A stretch of DNA of 64,000 bases from Ga0077555 sp964500805 (GCA_964500805.1 CAZCQH010000002.1:62001-126000), one strand, 5' to 3'. Positions 17,340 through 26,262 are shown, counted from the stretch's first letter. Numbers and translations are program-made. The notes: a model not told the origin generated them from the letters alone.

Positions 17340-17894
17340 ATGTCAGCTGTCGCGTCGTTGAGTATTTCGCCGCAGGGCGAGAGATTGCGGATCGGACCGA
17401 TCGGTATCGATGACTGGTCCGATGTGCGCCACGTCCACCGAGTTTCCTTCGAGAAGCTGATCGGGCCGTGGCTGGAACCGGAGCACGCCGATGCCTTCCG
17501 GGAGCGTATCGGAACGCCCGAATATGTCGATGAACAGAACCTCGAGAACCTGACGGGTCTTTGGTTCGATGACCAGCTCGCGGGCACATGCGGTTGGCTT
17601 GCTGGCGACGATACTGGTGTGGTGGCACGGCTGACGGCGCTGTTTGTTGTGCCGATATTTGCGCGCATGGGATTCGGCAGGCTCCTACTGAGGACGGTGG
17701 AGGAGCGGGCAGCAGCTGCGGGTTTCCAATCGCTCATGCTGCGTTCGACGGCAATGTCACTGGGGTTCTTCGAGGCGGCCGGGTATCAGGTCTCTTCGCA
17801 AGGTGTGGCGACCCTTATTCAGGGGGTCGATATGCCCGTGGTGTTCATGCGAAAGCCGCTTCAGGTGCGCTCCGGCGAGCACGTGGCAGCATGA
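17340..17894 (+). CDS. GNAT-family N-acetyltransferase
   Basis: The 184-aa protein shows the GNAT fold: a central strand and motif A in LTALFVVPIFARMGFGRLLLRTVEERA (the R/Q-x-x-G-x-G/A loop binds acetyl-CoA), then AAGFQSLMLRSTAMSLGFFEAAGYQ as motif B. The acetylated substrate cannot be predicted. AAGG eight bases before ATG 17340 supports this start over a GTG nine bases upstream. Its 3' end lies 31 bases from the end of the convergent LamB/YcsF gene. Confidence 0.83.
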   Translation: MSAVASLSISPQGERLRIGPIGIDDWSDVRHVHRVSFEKLIGPWLEPEHADAFRERIGTPEYVDEQNLENLTGLWFDDQLAGTCGWLAGDDTGVVARLTALFVVPIFARMGFGRLLLRTVEERAAAAGFQSLMLRSTAMSLGFFEAAGYQVSSQGVATLIQGVDMPVVFMRKPLQVRSGEHVAA

Positions 17895-17925
17895 TGGGTG
17901 TGAGCGCCGGAACTCTCCGGCGCGC

Positions 17926-18702
17926 CTACGTCGCCAGCATCTCGGGCAACGTCACCAGCCTGACGCCCGCCGTCTCCAAGCCTTGCCTCACCTGGCCTGC
18001 GACCATGACGGCCGTTGGCTCATCGCCGTGCAGGCAGATGGTTTCGACCTCGACTCTGATCTTGGTTCCTTGTCGGGTTACGACCTCTTTGTTTTCAATC
18101 ATGCGGAGGCACTGCTCGAGGGCTTGCTTCGGCTCCTTGTAAACGGTGCCCGGGATGCTGCGAGGGGCGAGATTACCGTCTTCGTCATAGGCGCGGTCGG
18201 CAAAGCCCTCGCGGGCGAGCGGCAGCTCGAGCGTGCGCGCGGCTTTCTCCATTTCGGAGCCGTAGAGTGCGACATAGATCAGGTCGCGATCGACAGTCTT
18301 GATCGCTCGGCCAATCGCCATTGCATAGTCATGGTCCACGGCCGCCATGTTGCTCAGCGCACCGTGGGGCTTCAGATGGGTAATCTCGAGGCCGGCATAC
18401 TTGGCCATCGCCTGCAGGGCGCCGATCTGGTAGGCGACCATCAACTCGATCTCTTTCGGGTTCATCTTGATCTGGCGACGGCCGAACCCCCATAGGTCGT
18501 TGAAACCCGGGTGCGCGCCAATCGTGACGCCACGCTCCTTCGCCAGCATGCACAGTCGATGCATCGTGTTCGGGTCGCCGGCATGGAAGCCGCAGGCCAC
18601 GCTTGCCGACTGGATAAGCTTCATCAGCTCAGGATCGTTGCCGATATCGTAGGCACCCCAGCCTTCAGCGATGTCGGCGTTAAGATTGATGCGCAACGTC
18701 AT
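17926..18702 (-). CDS. LamB/YcsF family protein (PxpA-like)
   Basis: The 258-aa protein opens with RINLNADIAEGWG and contains SVACGFHAGDP, GAHPGFNDLWGFGRR and THLKPHGALSN. These are the hallmarks of the LamB/YcsF family, whose best known member PxpA forms the prokaryotic 5-oxoprolinase with PxpB and PxpC. Neither partner is nearby, so the usual role is uncertain here. AAAGG eight bases before ATG 18702 fixes the start. It is the last gene of a minus-strand series of dioxygenases and may act on a product of that pathway (inference). Confidence 0.82.
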   Translation of the reverse strand: MTLRINLNADIAEGWGAYDIGNDPELMKLIQSASVACGFHAGDPNTMHRLCMLAKERGVTIGAHPGFNDLWGFGRRQIKMNPKEIELMVAYQIGALQAMAKYAGLEITHLKPHGALSNMAAVDHDYAMAIGRAIKTVDRDLIYVALYGSEMEKAARTLELPLAREGFADRAYDEDGNLAPRSIPGTVYKEPKQALEQCLRMIENKEVVTRQGTKIRVEVETICLHGDEPTAVMVAGQVRQGLETAGVRLVTLPEMLAT

Positions 18703-18785
18703 GATCGCAACCTTTCGAAGAGCCGGCGCCACAGCTCAACTCCGCGGAGACCCACCTGGGCCTTTGGCCGCCGGCTGCACTCAGA

Positions 18786-19601
18786 TCACTCGGCGGGCGC
18801 CAACGCGCGCGTCGTGATAGCATCGTCGGCAACAAGCTCAAGCGGCTTCCAGTTGCGCGAGCGCACGTAGTCGGGACGCGGATTCTCGACATCGACCGGC
18901 CGGTTGGTGCAGCGGTTGTAGCAGAGGTAAGCCTGCCAGCGATCGTTGGCCGAGAGGTTATGGCCGGAAGCGTGCATCAGGTTGCAATGAAAGACGGTGA
19001 GCGAGCCGGCCTTGCCGGTGATGGCCACAGGATCACCGTGCTCCTTGATCATGCGCTTCATGTCGTCGGGCGTCACCGACCAAACCTTGTAGGCTGTCGA
19101 GGTATCGAAGTACGGATCGAGGCGGCCGTGCTTGTGGCTGCCGGGCAGGAAGTAGAGGCAGCCGTTCATCTCCGTGGCGGGGTCGATCCCGACCATGATG
19201 GTCAGCATCTCGGGGCGCCTGATCCCGTCGTTGGCCCACGATCCGTAATCCTGATGCCACGGCCAAATCGATCCTTCGATGGCGGCTTTGATGTTTACCT
19301 TGGTGTGGTGAAGGTAGAGCTTGTCGTCGCGCATAAGCTGCTGCGCCAACCCGAGCGTGCGCGGCAGGCGAACGAGCGCGTTGAACGGCGGCGAGGCCGT
19401 GGCGCCGTCCGTCTCGTGCATGCGGAACATGATCTTCGGCAGCTTGGCAGTGCCTTCGCGCACGACCATCTCGGTTTCGATTTCGGCGACACGCGCCACC
19501 TCGCGGCGGAGCACCGCGACTTCGGCGGCAGAGAAGAATTCGGGGAAATGGAGGTAGCCGTCGCGATCGTACTGTTCGATCTGGGCGGGGGTGAGTTTCA
19601 T
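18786..19601 (-). CDS. Phytanoyl-CoA dioxygenase (PhyH)-family enzyme, EctD-like length
   Basis: The 271-aa protein is a non-haem Fe(II)/2-oxoglutarate oxygenase of the PhyH family. It begins LTPAQIEQYDRDGYLHFPEFF. The facial triad is visible as His-x-Asp in PWHQDYGSW and a distal His in FHCNLMHASGHN. An Arg about ten residues on (RWQAYLCYN) would bind 2-oxoglutarate. PGSHKHG is also typical. It is only distantly related to the two neighbouring PhyH proteins, so it probably hydroxylates a different intermediate. Length and motifs resemble ectoine hydroxylase, but no ectABC genes are near. It is part of the minus-strand cassette 17926-23307. Confidence 0.83.
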   Translation of the reverse strand: MKLTPAQIEQYDRDGYLHFPEFFSAAEVAVLRREVARVAEIETEMVVREGTAKLPKIMFRMHETDGATASPPFNALVRLPRTLGLAQQLMRDDKLYLHHTKVNIKAAIEGSIWPWHQDYGSWANDGIRRPEMLTIMVGIDPATEMNGCLYFLPGSHKHGRLDPYFDTSTAYKVWSVTPDDMKRMIKEHGDPVAITGKAGSLTVFHCNLMHASGHNLSANDRWQAYLCYNRCTNRPVDVENPRPDYVRSRNWKPLELVADDAITTRALAPAE

Positions 19602-19648
19602 AGGCGACGATCCTGCTGATGTGGTGAGTGGGCCTGCACGTTTCGCGT

Positions 19649-20056
19649 TCAGGGCGTAGCCGCGGCGACGGCGCGGGCCGAATCGAAGATCTCGGTAACG
19701 GCGGTCACCCGGCCGTTCTCAAATTGCCAGAGGTGGCTGATGCCGACATCTGCGCGTTTGCCTGTCGCCCTGTTTGTCCAAGCGCAGCTTCCAAATACGG
19801 CAATCAGGTTGCCCTCGCAAACGAACGTCTGTGGTGTCCAATGGATCATAGACCAGTCCTTGGCGAGGCCCGCAAAATATCCAACGGCGTCCGCTTTGCT
19901 GCGACGGTTGGCGGCGAAGGCGAGGTGGTCAGACGCGCCGCCCATCGAGCGGAAGTCGACTTCGTCGCTGAACAAATCGAGCCAGATGTTGGGATTCTCG
20001 CCCTTGCCGTCGTGCCATCCCTTGTATGCGGCTTTCAGTCGTTCAATATTCGTCAT
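19649..20056 (-). CDS. SnoaL-like/NTF2-fold protein
   Basis: This 135-aa NTF2-like protein reads NIERLKAAYKGWHDGKG, FSDEVDFRSMGG and GISHLWQFENGRVTAVTEIFD. SnoaL-like proteins often act as small cyclases, isomerases or dehydratases in tailoring pathways; here it sits between two dioxygenase genes. GAGG eight bases before ATG 20056 supports the start. It lies 38 bases after the upstream PhyH gene. It differs clearly from the SnoaL-like protein at 8607-8987. Confidence 0.72.
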   Translation of the reverse strand: MTNIERLKAAYKGWHDGKGENPNIWLDLFSDEVDFRSMGGASDHLAFAANRRSKADAVGYFAGLAKDWSMIHWTPQTFVCEGNLIAVFGSCAWTNRATGKRADVGISHLWQFENGRVTAVTEIFDSARAVAAATP

Positions 20057-20094
20057 CGTTCGGACCTCGCAACTGCGCAATTAAATCACATGTC

Positions 20095-21021
20095 TCACAT
20101 CATCCCACCGGTGCCAGGAGCGAGCTTGACGTCCTCGCCCTGCTGCTTGGCAAAGAGCGAGGAATAGCCGGACGCCGCCCAGTTCGGCGGCAATAGGCAC
20201 GGTCGCGGATCATGGAAGGCCCACTTGACGGGCTTTCCGCGGACGATCGCGCCGGAATGCTTGGAGGGAATCGGGTTCGCAGAATAGGGCATCGCATTGG
20301 CGTTGGAGTAGACGTAGAGCAGCAGCGGCCGCGCGACCGGGGAATTGTTTGGCTCCGAGTAGTGGAGCGAGCGGCAATTGTGGATCGTCAGCGAGCCGGC
20401 TGGTGCCTCGAGATAGACGACCTTTGACATGTCAATCGACGCCGCATCGTCTTTCGACAGACAACCGACCCAGCGGCCTTGATCGTCGTACTCCGAATAG
20501 ATCGGGCCGTTGTGGCTGCCTTTGACGAAACCCATGGGGCCCTGCTCGCGCCCGCAGTCGTCCAGATACGTCCCAACCGTGCATGGTGTGTAGTTCGTAT
20601 GCGGCCAGGCGGGAATGTCCTGATGCCACTTTACCTCGGCGCCGCCTTTCGACCATTTGAAGTTAAGCTTAGAGTGATGGAACTTCACATCGGGTCCGAC
20701 GAGATCGGCAACGATGTCAGGCAGCGGCGAGTTCGGCGCTGATGCATAATCCCAGTATGCCGGATGATGATCGGTCGGGCTCGAGAGGCGGCGCAGGCGC
20801 GGATTCTCGTACGTGTGATTCGGCTCGATATCCCACTTAGCGTCACGCTTGGTGATGCTGCGACTTTCCTCGACCATCTGGTTGGTCACTGCCTTGAGCT
20901 TCTCGACCCAGTCTTGCGGAATGATGCGCTCGAGCAGGATGTAGCCATCCTCGAAGTAGGCCTCGCGCTGCTTTTGCGTGAGGTAGTTCGGCTTGATCGA
21001 GAGGATCTGGTCGGGGGTCAT
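20095..21021 (-). CDS. Phytanoyl-CoA dioxygenase-family enzyme, tandem paralogue A
   Basis: The 308-aa protein is a PhyH-type Fe(II)/2-oxoglutarate oxygenase. The His-x-Asp pair is in VKWHQDIPAWPHTNY, the distal His in IHNCRSLHYSE, and an Arg for 2-oxoglutarate is in RPLLLYVY. It matches its upstream neighbour (21172-22107) along the whole length, with well over half of residues identical by eye; both start MTPxQxLS. The pair therefore looks like a tandem duplication. The cofactor residues are intact in both copies. AAGG precedes ATG 21021. Substrate is unknown. Confidence 0.84.
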   Translation of the reverse strand: MTPDQILSIKPNYLTQKQREAYFEDGYILLERIIPQDWVEKLKAVTNQMVEESRSITKRDAKWDIEPNHTYENPRLRRLSSPTDHHPAYWDYASAPNSPLPDIVADLVGPDVKFHHSKLNFKWSKGGAEVKWHQDIPAWPHTNYTPCTVGTYLDDCGREQGPMGFVKGSHNGPIYSEYDDQGRWVGCLSKDDAASIDMSKVVYLEAPAGSLTIHNCRSLHYSEPNNSPVARPLLLYVYSNANAMPYSANPIPSKHSGAIVRGKPVKWAFHDPRPCLLPPNWAASGYSSLFAKQQGEDVKLAPGTGGMM

Positions 21022-21171
21022 GACATACCTTCGATTGCTCAGTGGTGGGCTCCTAGCCTGGCACCTCGAGCGCGGCGCCGGCAATGGCGCGAACTGGAGG
21101 CGGGTTATCCCTGCTCGCATGCCTTCCAATCCAGTGCTGCGCGAAAGCTAGGTACCGAGCCAAACCTTCCA

Positions 21172-22107
21172 TTACATCATCCCGCGACCGATCACGGCTT
21201 CTGGGCGGCTATTCGTCCAATCCTCGCCCTGTTGGAGCGCGAAGATCGATGTGTAGCCGCCGGACCAGTCGGGGGGCAGCAGGCACGGCCTGGGATCGTG
21301 ATAGGCCCACTTGGCTGGCTGGCCGCGGACGATGGCACCATAGTAGCGCGACTGAAGCGGGTTGTACGTGTAGGGCATCGCGTTGGCTGCAGAGTAGACG
21401 TTGAGCAATAGCGGCCGTGGGATCTCGCTCCAATTGGCCTTCGAATAATGCAGCGTCCGGCAATTGTGGATCGTCACCGAGCCGGCCGGACCTTCGAGAT
21501 AGACGACCTTCGACATATCGATGTTGCCCGCGTCCTTCTTCGACAGACAGCCGGTCCACTTTCCGGTCTCGTCATATTGATTGACGATAGGCCCCATGTG
21601 GCTGCTCTTCAAAACCCCGAGCGGTCCTTGCTCGGCATTGCAGTCGTAGATGTAGGTGCCGGCCGTGCACGGTGAGTAGTTGGTATGCGGCCAGAACGAA
21701 ATGTCCTGGTGCCACTTCACTTCGTCGCCGCCCTTCGACCATTTGAAGTTCAGCTTGGAGTGGTGGAACTTCACGTCGGGGCCGACGAGGTCGGCGATGG
21801 CGTCGGGGAGCGGGGAGTCGGGCGCTGAGGCGTAGGCCCAGTAGGTGGGGTGGTGATCGTTCATGCTGGAGAGGCGGCGGAGGCGCGGCGCTTCGTGGGT
21901 GTGGCCCTTGTCGAGGTCCCAGACTGCGTCCGATTGCATGACGGCGCGGCTCTTGTCGACCATCTCCTCTGTCGCCGCCTTGAGGCGCTCGATCCAGTTA
22001 TCCGGCAGCAGCTTCTCAAGCAGGATGAAACCGTCCTCGAAATAGCGCTCGCGCTGCTTCTGGGTGAGAATCTTTGGGGGAACTGAGAGAACCTGCTCGG
22101 GCGTCAT
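21172..22107 (-). CDS. Phytanoyl-CoA dioxygenase-family enzyme, tandem paralogue B
   Basis: This 311-aa PhyH-family enzyme is a close copy of the gene at 20095-21021. The metal site is His-x-Asp in VKWHQDISFWPHTNY with a distal His in IHNCRTLHYSK, and the RPLLLNVY Arg follows. The two differ mostly at the C-terminus and in a loop after SSHMGPIVNQYD, where substrate choice may lie. AGGAG six bases before ATG 22107 is a strong ribosome-binding site. It follows the aldo/keto reductase gene by 91 bases on the same strand. Confidence 0.84.
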   Translation of the reverse strand: MTPEQVLSVPPKILTQKQRERYFEDGFILLEKLLPDNWIERLKAATEEMVDKSRAVMQSDAVWDLDKGHTHEAPRLRRLSSMNDHHPTYWAYASAPDSPLPDAIADLVGPDVKFHHSKLNFKWSKGGDEVKWHQDISFWPHTNYSPCTAGTYIYDCNAEQGPLGVLKSSHMGPIVNQYDETGKWTGCLSKKDAGNIDMSKVVYLEGPAGSVTIHNCRTLHYSKANWSEIPRPLLLNVYSAANAMPYTYNPLQSRYYGAIVRGQPAKWAYHDPRPCLLPPDWSGGYTSIFALQQGEDWTNSRPEAVIGRGMM

Positions 22108-22198
22108 TGAGAACTCCTGTGCGGTGTCCGGCATCAAGCCCCACGCTGTCGTCGAGGCTGCGCGAGCGGTGCCGGCTGAAGCCGTACACCGCACGACT

Positions 22199-23032
22199 TC
22201 ACAGCATGCCTAGCGATGTTTTGCGCCTGGGCGGTGGGAATGCCGCATCGAGTGCTTTCAGATCGTCGGTATCGAGCACGAGATCGGCGGCAGCCGCATT
22301 CTCCTTCACGTGTGCGAGGTTGGAGGCCTTCGGGATCGAGACGACGTTCGGATGCCGCATCGTCCACGCAATCGCGACAGCTGCCGGCGCGACGCCGTGC
22401 TTCTTGGCGACCTTGGCGACCGCTGCGTCGCGTAGTACGGAGCCCTGGCCAAGGGGGGTATACGCCATCACCATCACCTTGTGCTTGGCGCAGTCGGCGA
22501 TGAGATCGAAGTCGATCCCGCGCGAGCCAAGATTGTAGAGCACCTGGTTCGAGGCGCAGTTTGCGCCATCCTTCACGCCGTAAACCTGATGCATGTCGCC
22601 GGTATCGAAGTTCGACACACCCCAGTGGCGGATCTTGCCGTCGGCCTTGAGCTTCTGGAAGGCCGCGACTGTCTCAGCAACAGGGTGCGAGCCGCGCCAG
22701 TGCAGCAGGTAGAGATCGATGCGGTCGGTGTTAAGGCGCTTCAGGCTGCGCTCACAGGCGGCGATGGCACCAGCGCGTGAGGCGTTGTGCGGGGAGACCT
22801 TGGAGACGATGAAGACCTTGTCGCGGATACCGGTGACGGCTTCCGCGACCACTTCCTCGGCGCCGCCCTCACCGTACATTTCGGCGGTGTCGATCAGGGT
22901 GACGCCCAGATCGACGCCGGCGCGTACTGCCTTAGCTTCTGCTGCCTTGTTGGCCCCGCGCTCACCCATGTGCCAGGTGCCAAGACCAAGCTGCGGAATT
23001 CTCTCTCCGGTCCGGAGCTGAACGGTGCGCAT
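22199..23032 (-). CDS. Aldo/keto reductase
   Basis: The 277-aa protein is an NADPH-dependent aldo/keto reductase with a TIM barrel. It shows LGLGTWHMGE, the catalytic Asp and Tyr in LIDTAEMYGEGGAEE, a Lys in FIVSKVSP, the His in DLYLLHWRGSHPVAET, and the cofactor-binding SIPKASNLAHVKEN. GGGAG six bases before ATG 23032 decides the start. It probably heads, or is the second gene of, the PhyH cassette and may reduce or oxidise the alcohol made by those dioxygenases (inference). Confidence 0.88.
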   Translation of the reverse strand: MRTVQLRTGERIPQLGLGTWHMGERGANKAAEAKAVRAGVDLGVTLIDTAEMYGEGGAEEVVAEAVTGIRDKVFIVSKVSPHNASRAGAIAACERSLKRLNTDRIDLYLLHWRGSHPVAETVAAFQKLKADGKIRHWGVSNFDTGDMHQVYGVKDGANCASNQVLYNLGSRGIDFDLIADCAKHKVMVMAYTPLGQGSVLRDAAVAKVAKKHGVAPAAVAIAWTMRHPNVVSIPKASNLAHVKENAAAADLVLDTDDLKALDAAFPPPRRKTSLGML

Positions 23033-23064
23033 CGCGTACTCCCAAGCCAAGTGCGAGAGCGGCG

Positions 23065-23307
23065 TCAGGCCTGAGGCTGACGGCGCTGGATCAGACCTCT
23101 TTCTTCCATTCGCTGGACTTGCGCTCCCATCTCAGCACAAAGACGCGCGAATTGCGGCAATGCCATAACTAGGTTCTGCACGACCTGCACCGTCGGCTGC
23201 TGGCCTTCGCCAGCTGGCGGCTGGAGAACGACCAGACTGAGGTGCACCATGCCGTTGACAACGCTGACATTGCTGATGCCGTCAATGTATTGAAAGTCCG
23301 CAGCCAT
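23065..23307 (-). CDS. Small protein of unknown function
   Basis: The 80-aa product starts ADFQYIDGISNVSVVNGMVHLSLVV and ends with a charged helix (QFARLCAEMGAQVQRMEERG). I do not recognise a family. The hydrophobic beta-like N-terminal half and helical C-terminal half suggest a compact soluble protein. GGAG seven bases before ATG 23307 is a good ribosome-binding site. It lies 32 bases before the aldo/keto reductase gene on the same strand, so it may be the first gene of that unit. Confidence 0.6.
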   Translation of the reverse strand: MAADFQYIDGISNVSVVNGMVHLSLVVLQPPAGEGQQPTVQVVQNLVMALPQFARLCAEMGAQVQRMEERGLIQRRQPQA

Positions 23308-23589
23308 GATCTTCTCCGAAATTGCTCTCATTGAACAAAGTGCCGAATATAAACATGGTGTTGCGCTGGCGTCGATGGTGCATCGCCACGGTTCACTGTC
23401 GAAAGAGCGCCTGCTCGGCACAAACTGCGATCGAGGCTGTGTGGAAGTGGCTCAAATCATTGACCCCCACATACGAATCATTGCCTGTCGGTCCGGAAGA
23501 TTTTGCCGTGCCGCTTGGTTTGGACATCCCGTGGTCACAGCGTCGACGTGACGGACTGCCAATTCGGCTTCGAGGATGAGGATCTTACA

Positions 23590-24051
23590 ATGTTCACCAG
23601 AAAACAGGAAGGGCCGACAAGCTTCAACAGCAGTTCGGCCGAAGCTTCGCCTGTGGCCGCGGCCTATGCCCCGAGCGCGCCTATGCCGTCGAAGCCCGCG
23701 GGCCGCGATGCGAACTATTCGATCATCAACGAATGGCTCACGATGCGGGGCGACCTCGAGAGCGAGGGCGACATCCTGGTCAAGGGCAAAGTCCATGGCA
23801 ACATCACATGCAAGCTGCTGATCGTCGATGTCGATGCCCTAATCGAAGGTGGCATCAGAGCGGAAGAGGTGGTGGTCCGCGGCCGCACCAAGGGGACCAT
23901 CGAAGCCAATAAGGTTCGGCTCGAGAAGTCGGCCAACGTCGACAGCGAGATCAGCCATCAGACCTTCTCGGCGGAAGAGGGGGCACGCATCAAGGGTGCC
24001 TTGAAGTATCGCGACGAGCCGGTGGCGGTTAGCAACAAGGAAGCCGCCTGA
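23590..24051 (+). CDS. Bactofilin (polymer-forming cytoskeletal protein)
   Basis: The 153-aa protein has a disordered Ser/Ala/Pro-rich N-terminus and then the bactofilin beta-helix: GDLESEGDILVKGKVHGNI, ALIEGGIRAEEVVVRGRTKGTIEANKVRL, ANVDSEISHQTFSAEEGARIKG. Bactofilins polymerise without nucleotide and scaffold cell-wall enzymes at stalks, poles or curvature sites. GAGGAT precedes ATG 23590. The upstream gene is divergent. Confidence 0.88.
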   Translation: MFTRKQEGPTSFNSSSAEASPVAAAYAPSAPMPSKPAGRDANYSIINEWLTMRGDLESEGDILVKGKVHGNITCKLLIVDVDALIEGGIRAEEVVVRGRTKGTIEANKVRLEKSANVDSEISHQTFSAEEGARIKGALKYRDEPVAVSNKEAA

Positions 24052-24235
24052 CACTTTGGGCAGTGTTCTGCCGTACGGCGAGCCGACCAGTATGATGACC
24101 AAGGCGCAGCAATTGCTGCGCCTAATTTATGTTGGCACCTCAATCGTCCGTCCCGCAGCCGCCTGGTTCGAGATCACTGGCATGATCCAGCGGTGCGTGC
24201 TCAGATGTCGTGCCAAACAATACAGGGATCATGCT

Positions 24236-25582
24236 ATGCCGGATACGCCGAGCGTTATCGCCGCCAAGACTTCTGAAACATTGGCTCGGATCACGCGTGC
24301 CAACGAGACGCTGAAAGCATTTACCGCAGTGCTCAGCGATACGGCGACGGCGGAGGCGGCACTGGCCGACCGGCGCACGCAGGCGGGAGACACGTCGCGA
24401 GCCCTGCATGGGGTTCCGATTGCGGTCAAGGACATCATCGACGTCGCGGGCATCGTGTCCGGTTGCGGATCGCTCACACAGCGTGGCGCCAAGCCAGCGA
24501 CGCGGGACGCTGCGTGTGTCGCGAGGCTCCGTGAGGCGGGAGCCGTGATCCCGGCAAAAACCCATACCGTCGAGTTCGCGTTTGGCGGCTATGGAACGAA
24601 TATCACGGTCGGCACGCCATGGAATCCTTGGGATCTGAAGACGCATCGTATTCCGGGAGGCTCATCGTCGGGCTCCGGAGCCGCTGTCGGCGCCGGCCTC
24701 GTTCCCGGTGCACTTGGCACCGATACGGGCGGCTCGGTGCGAATTCCAGCGGCACTCTGTGGATGCGTCGGGCTGAAGACGTCGGTCGGGCGGGTTGGGC
24801 GATCGCGGGTCGCCCCGCTGTCGCAGACACTCGATTCGGTCGGTCCACTTGCCGATAGCGTCGAGATGGCGGCGCGGATGCTCGTCGCTCTTCAGGGTGC
24901 CGATTCCGACGATCCGAGCACCGCAGGTGTCAAGCCGGTAGCCCCGTTCCTGGAACTCGAGAAGGGCATCGAGGGGCTACGCATCGGCCGCATCTCCGAT
25001 GCCGACATGCCGCTGACATCTGCCGAGATGCGCGCGGATTTCTCGGCAACGGTCATTAAGCTCGAAGAGCTTGGCGCGCGGGTGATGCCGTTCAAGTTGC
25101 CACGATCGTTCGACGAGTACGGCGTGCTGTGCGGAGACATCATCGCACCCGAGGCCTATGCCAACTGGCAGCGCTACGCTGACGATCCTGCATCGGGCCT
25201 CGCGGCTCCGATCAGGCACCGCATGATGAGCGGCAAGATCTCGGCGGCAGCCTACATCCAAACAATCCGGCGGCAGGCTCGCGAGATACAAGATTTCCTA
25301 ACCGTCTTCGATCGCTTCGACGCGATTGTGCTGCCGACGATACCGTTCCCCGCAATTCCCGTGTCCGAGGTGGATGAAAACAGGGCGCCGATGGCGGCAC
25401 ATACGCGCTGGGTCAACTACCTGAATCTTGCCGGCCTCGCGCTGCCGACGGCGTTGTCGGCCTCCGGCCTGCCAATGAGCCTGCAGATCGTCGTCAGGCA
25501 CATGGATGACAGCCTCGCGCTGCGGATCGGCCGGGCGTTCGAGGCGCGCCGCGGTCGGTTTCCGGCGCCGCCAGCGGGCTGA
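24236..25582 (+). CDS. Amidase-signature family hydrolase
   Basis: The 448-aa enzyme has the Ser-cisSer-Lys triad of the amidase-signature family: Lys in IAVKDIIDVAG, cis-Ser in PGGSSSGSGAAVGAGL and nucleophile Ser in GTDTGGSVRIPAALCG. Members hydrolyse carboxamides, including GatA, allophanate hydrolase and aryl-acylamidases. There is no gatB or gatC nearby, so it is probably not GatA. Two overlapping ATG codons stand at 24231 and 24236; only 24236 is in frame. The substrate is not evident. Confidence 0.85.
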   Translation: MPDTPSVIAAKTSETLARITRANETLKAFTAVLSDTATAEAALADRRTQAGDTSRALHGVPIAVKDIIDVAGIVSGCGSLTQRGAKPATRDAACVARLREAGAVIPAKTHTVEFAFGGYGTNITVGTPWNPWDLKTHRIPGGSSSGSGAAVGAGLVPGALGTDTGGSVRIPAALCGCVGLKTSVGRVGRSRVAPLSQTLDSVGPLADSVEMAARMLVALQGADSDDPSTAGVKPVAPFLELEKGIEGLRIGRISDADMPLTSAEMRADFSATVIKLEELGARVMPFKLPRSFDEYGVLCGDIIAPEAYANWQRYADDPASGLAAPIRHRMMSGKISAAAYIQTIRRQAREIQDFLTVFDRFDAIVLPTIPFPAIPVSEVDENRAPMAAHTRWVNYLNLAGLALPTALSASGLPMSLQIVVRHMDDSLALRIGRAFEARRGRFPAPPAG

Positions 25583-25664
25583 TTCCGAGGACCGCCAAGA
25601 GGCCGCATTGGCGGACTAACACCCGGTCTGATAGCCCGTCTCGAGAAACGAGCGAGGTGACAAG

Positions 25665-26246
25665 GTGACCGTGTTGGCCAGACTGGTATCCGGTGTTGTG
25701 GCATGTGCTGCGATGCTCACGTTCGCCTATCCGGCGGTAACGCAGGCGCAGAAGGCGACAGTCGACGCGCAGTCCGCGCGTACGTTCCGTGTTGGCGCCG
25801 TGACGGTGCGGGCGCCCTGGGCGCGAGCGACGCCAGGTGGAGCAAAGGTTGCTGGCGTCTATCTCGAGCTCGTCGCGGCCGAAGGGGTGGAAGACCGCCT
25901 CATTGCAGTGCGATCGCCAGCGTCGAAAGTGGTCGAAATTCACGATCACGTCGATGACGGCGGCGTCATGCGTATGCGCCGCGTCGAGGCGATCGCGGTC
26001 AAAGGGACGACCGTGGTAACGCTGAAACCGGGCGGTCTGCACGTTATGCTGATGGAGTTGACCGGACCGCTGAAGGCCGGCGAGACGATCAAGCTCGCGC
26101 TCGTCTTCGAGAAGGCGGGCGAGGTGGAGATCGAGGCGCCTGTGGTGCCAGTTGGCGCGCAGCTGGGCCCTGGGCAGGCCCACGGCTCCGGAGCCGGCGC
26201 GCACGGGGCGCGCGGCAGCGGCTCTGGATCCGGCTCTTCGCGCTGA
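25665..26246 (+). CDS. Periplasmic copper chaperone, PCu(A)C family
   Basis: The 193-aa protein has a signal peptide (ARLVSGVVACAAMLTFAYPAVTQAQ) and the PCu(A)C domain. The copper ligands are visible in the H-x10-M-x21-H-x-M pattern: EIHDHVDDGGVMRMRR and GGLHVMLM. These chaperones deliver Cu(I) to the CuA centre of cytochrome oxidase. The C-terminus is an odd ~30-residue Gly/Ser/Ala tail with several His that might add metal binding. The start is GTG 25665, with GAGG upstream. No SCO or other copper gene is adjacent. Confidence 0.85.
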   Translation: MTVLARLVSGVVACAAMLTFAYPAVTQAQKATVDAQSARTFRVGAVTVRAPWARATPGGAKVAGVYLELVAAEGVEDRLIAVRSPASKVVEIHDHVDDGGVMRMRRVEAIAVKGTTVVTLKPGGLHVMLMELTGPLKAGETIKLALVFEKAGEVEIEAPVVPVGAQLGPGQAHGSGAGAHGARGSGSGSGSSR

Positions 26247-26262
26247 CCCCGGCAGGCAGTTC

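Noticed and set aside
18786..19601. Ectoine hydroxylase (ectD)
   Set aside because: Length and PhyH motifs are similar, but there is no ectABC nearby and the surrounding dioxygenase cassette fits another pathway.
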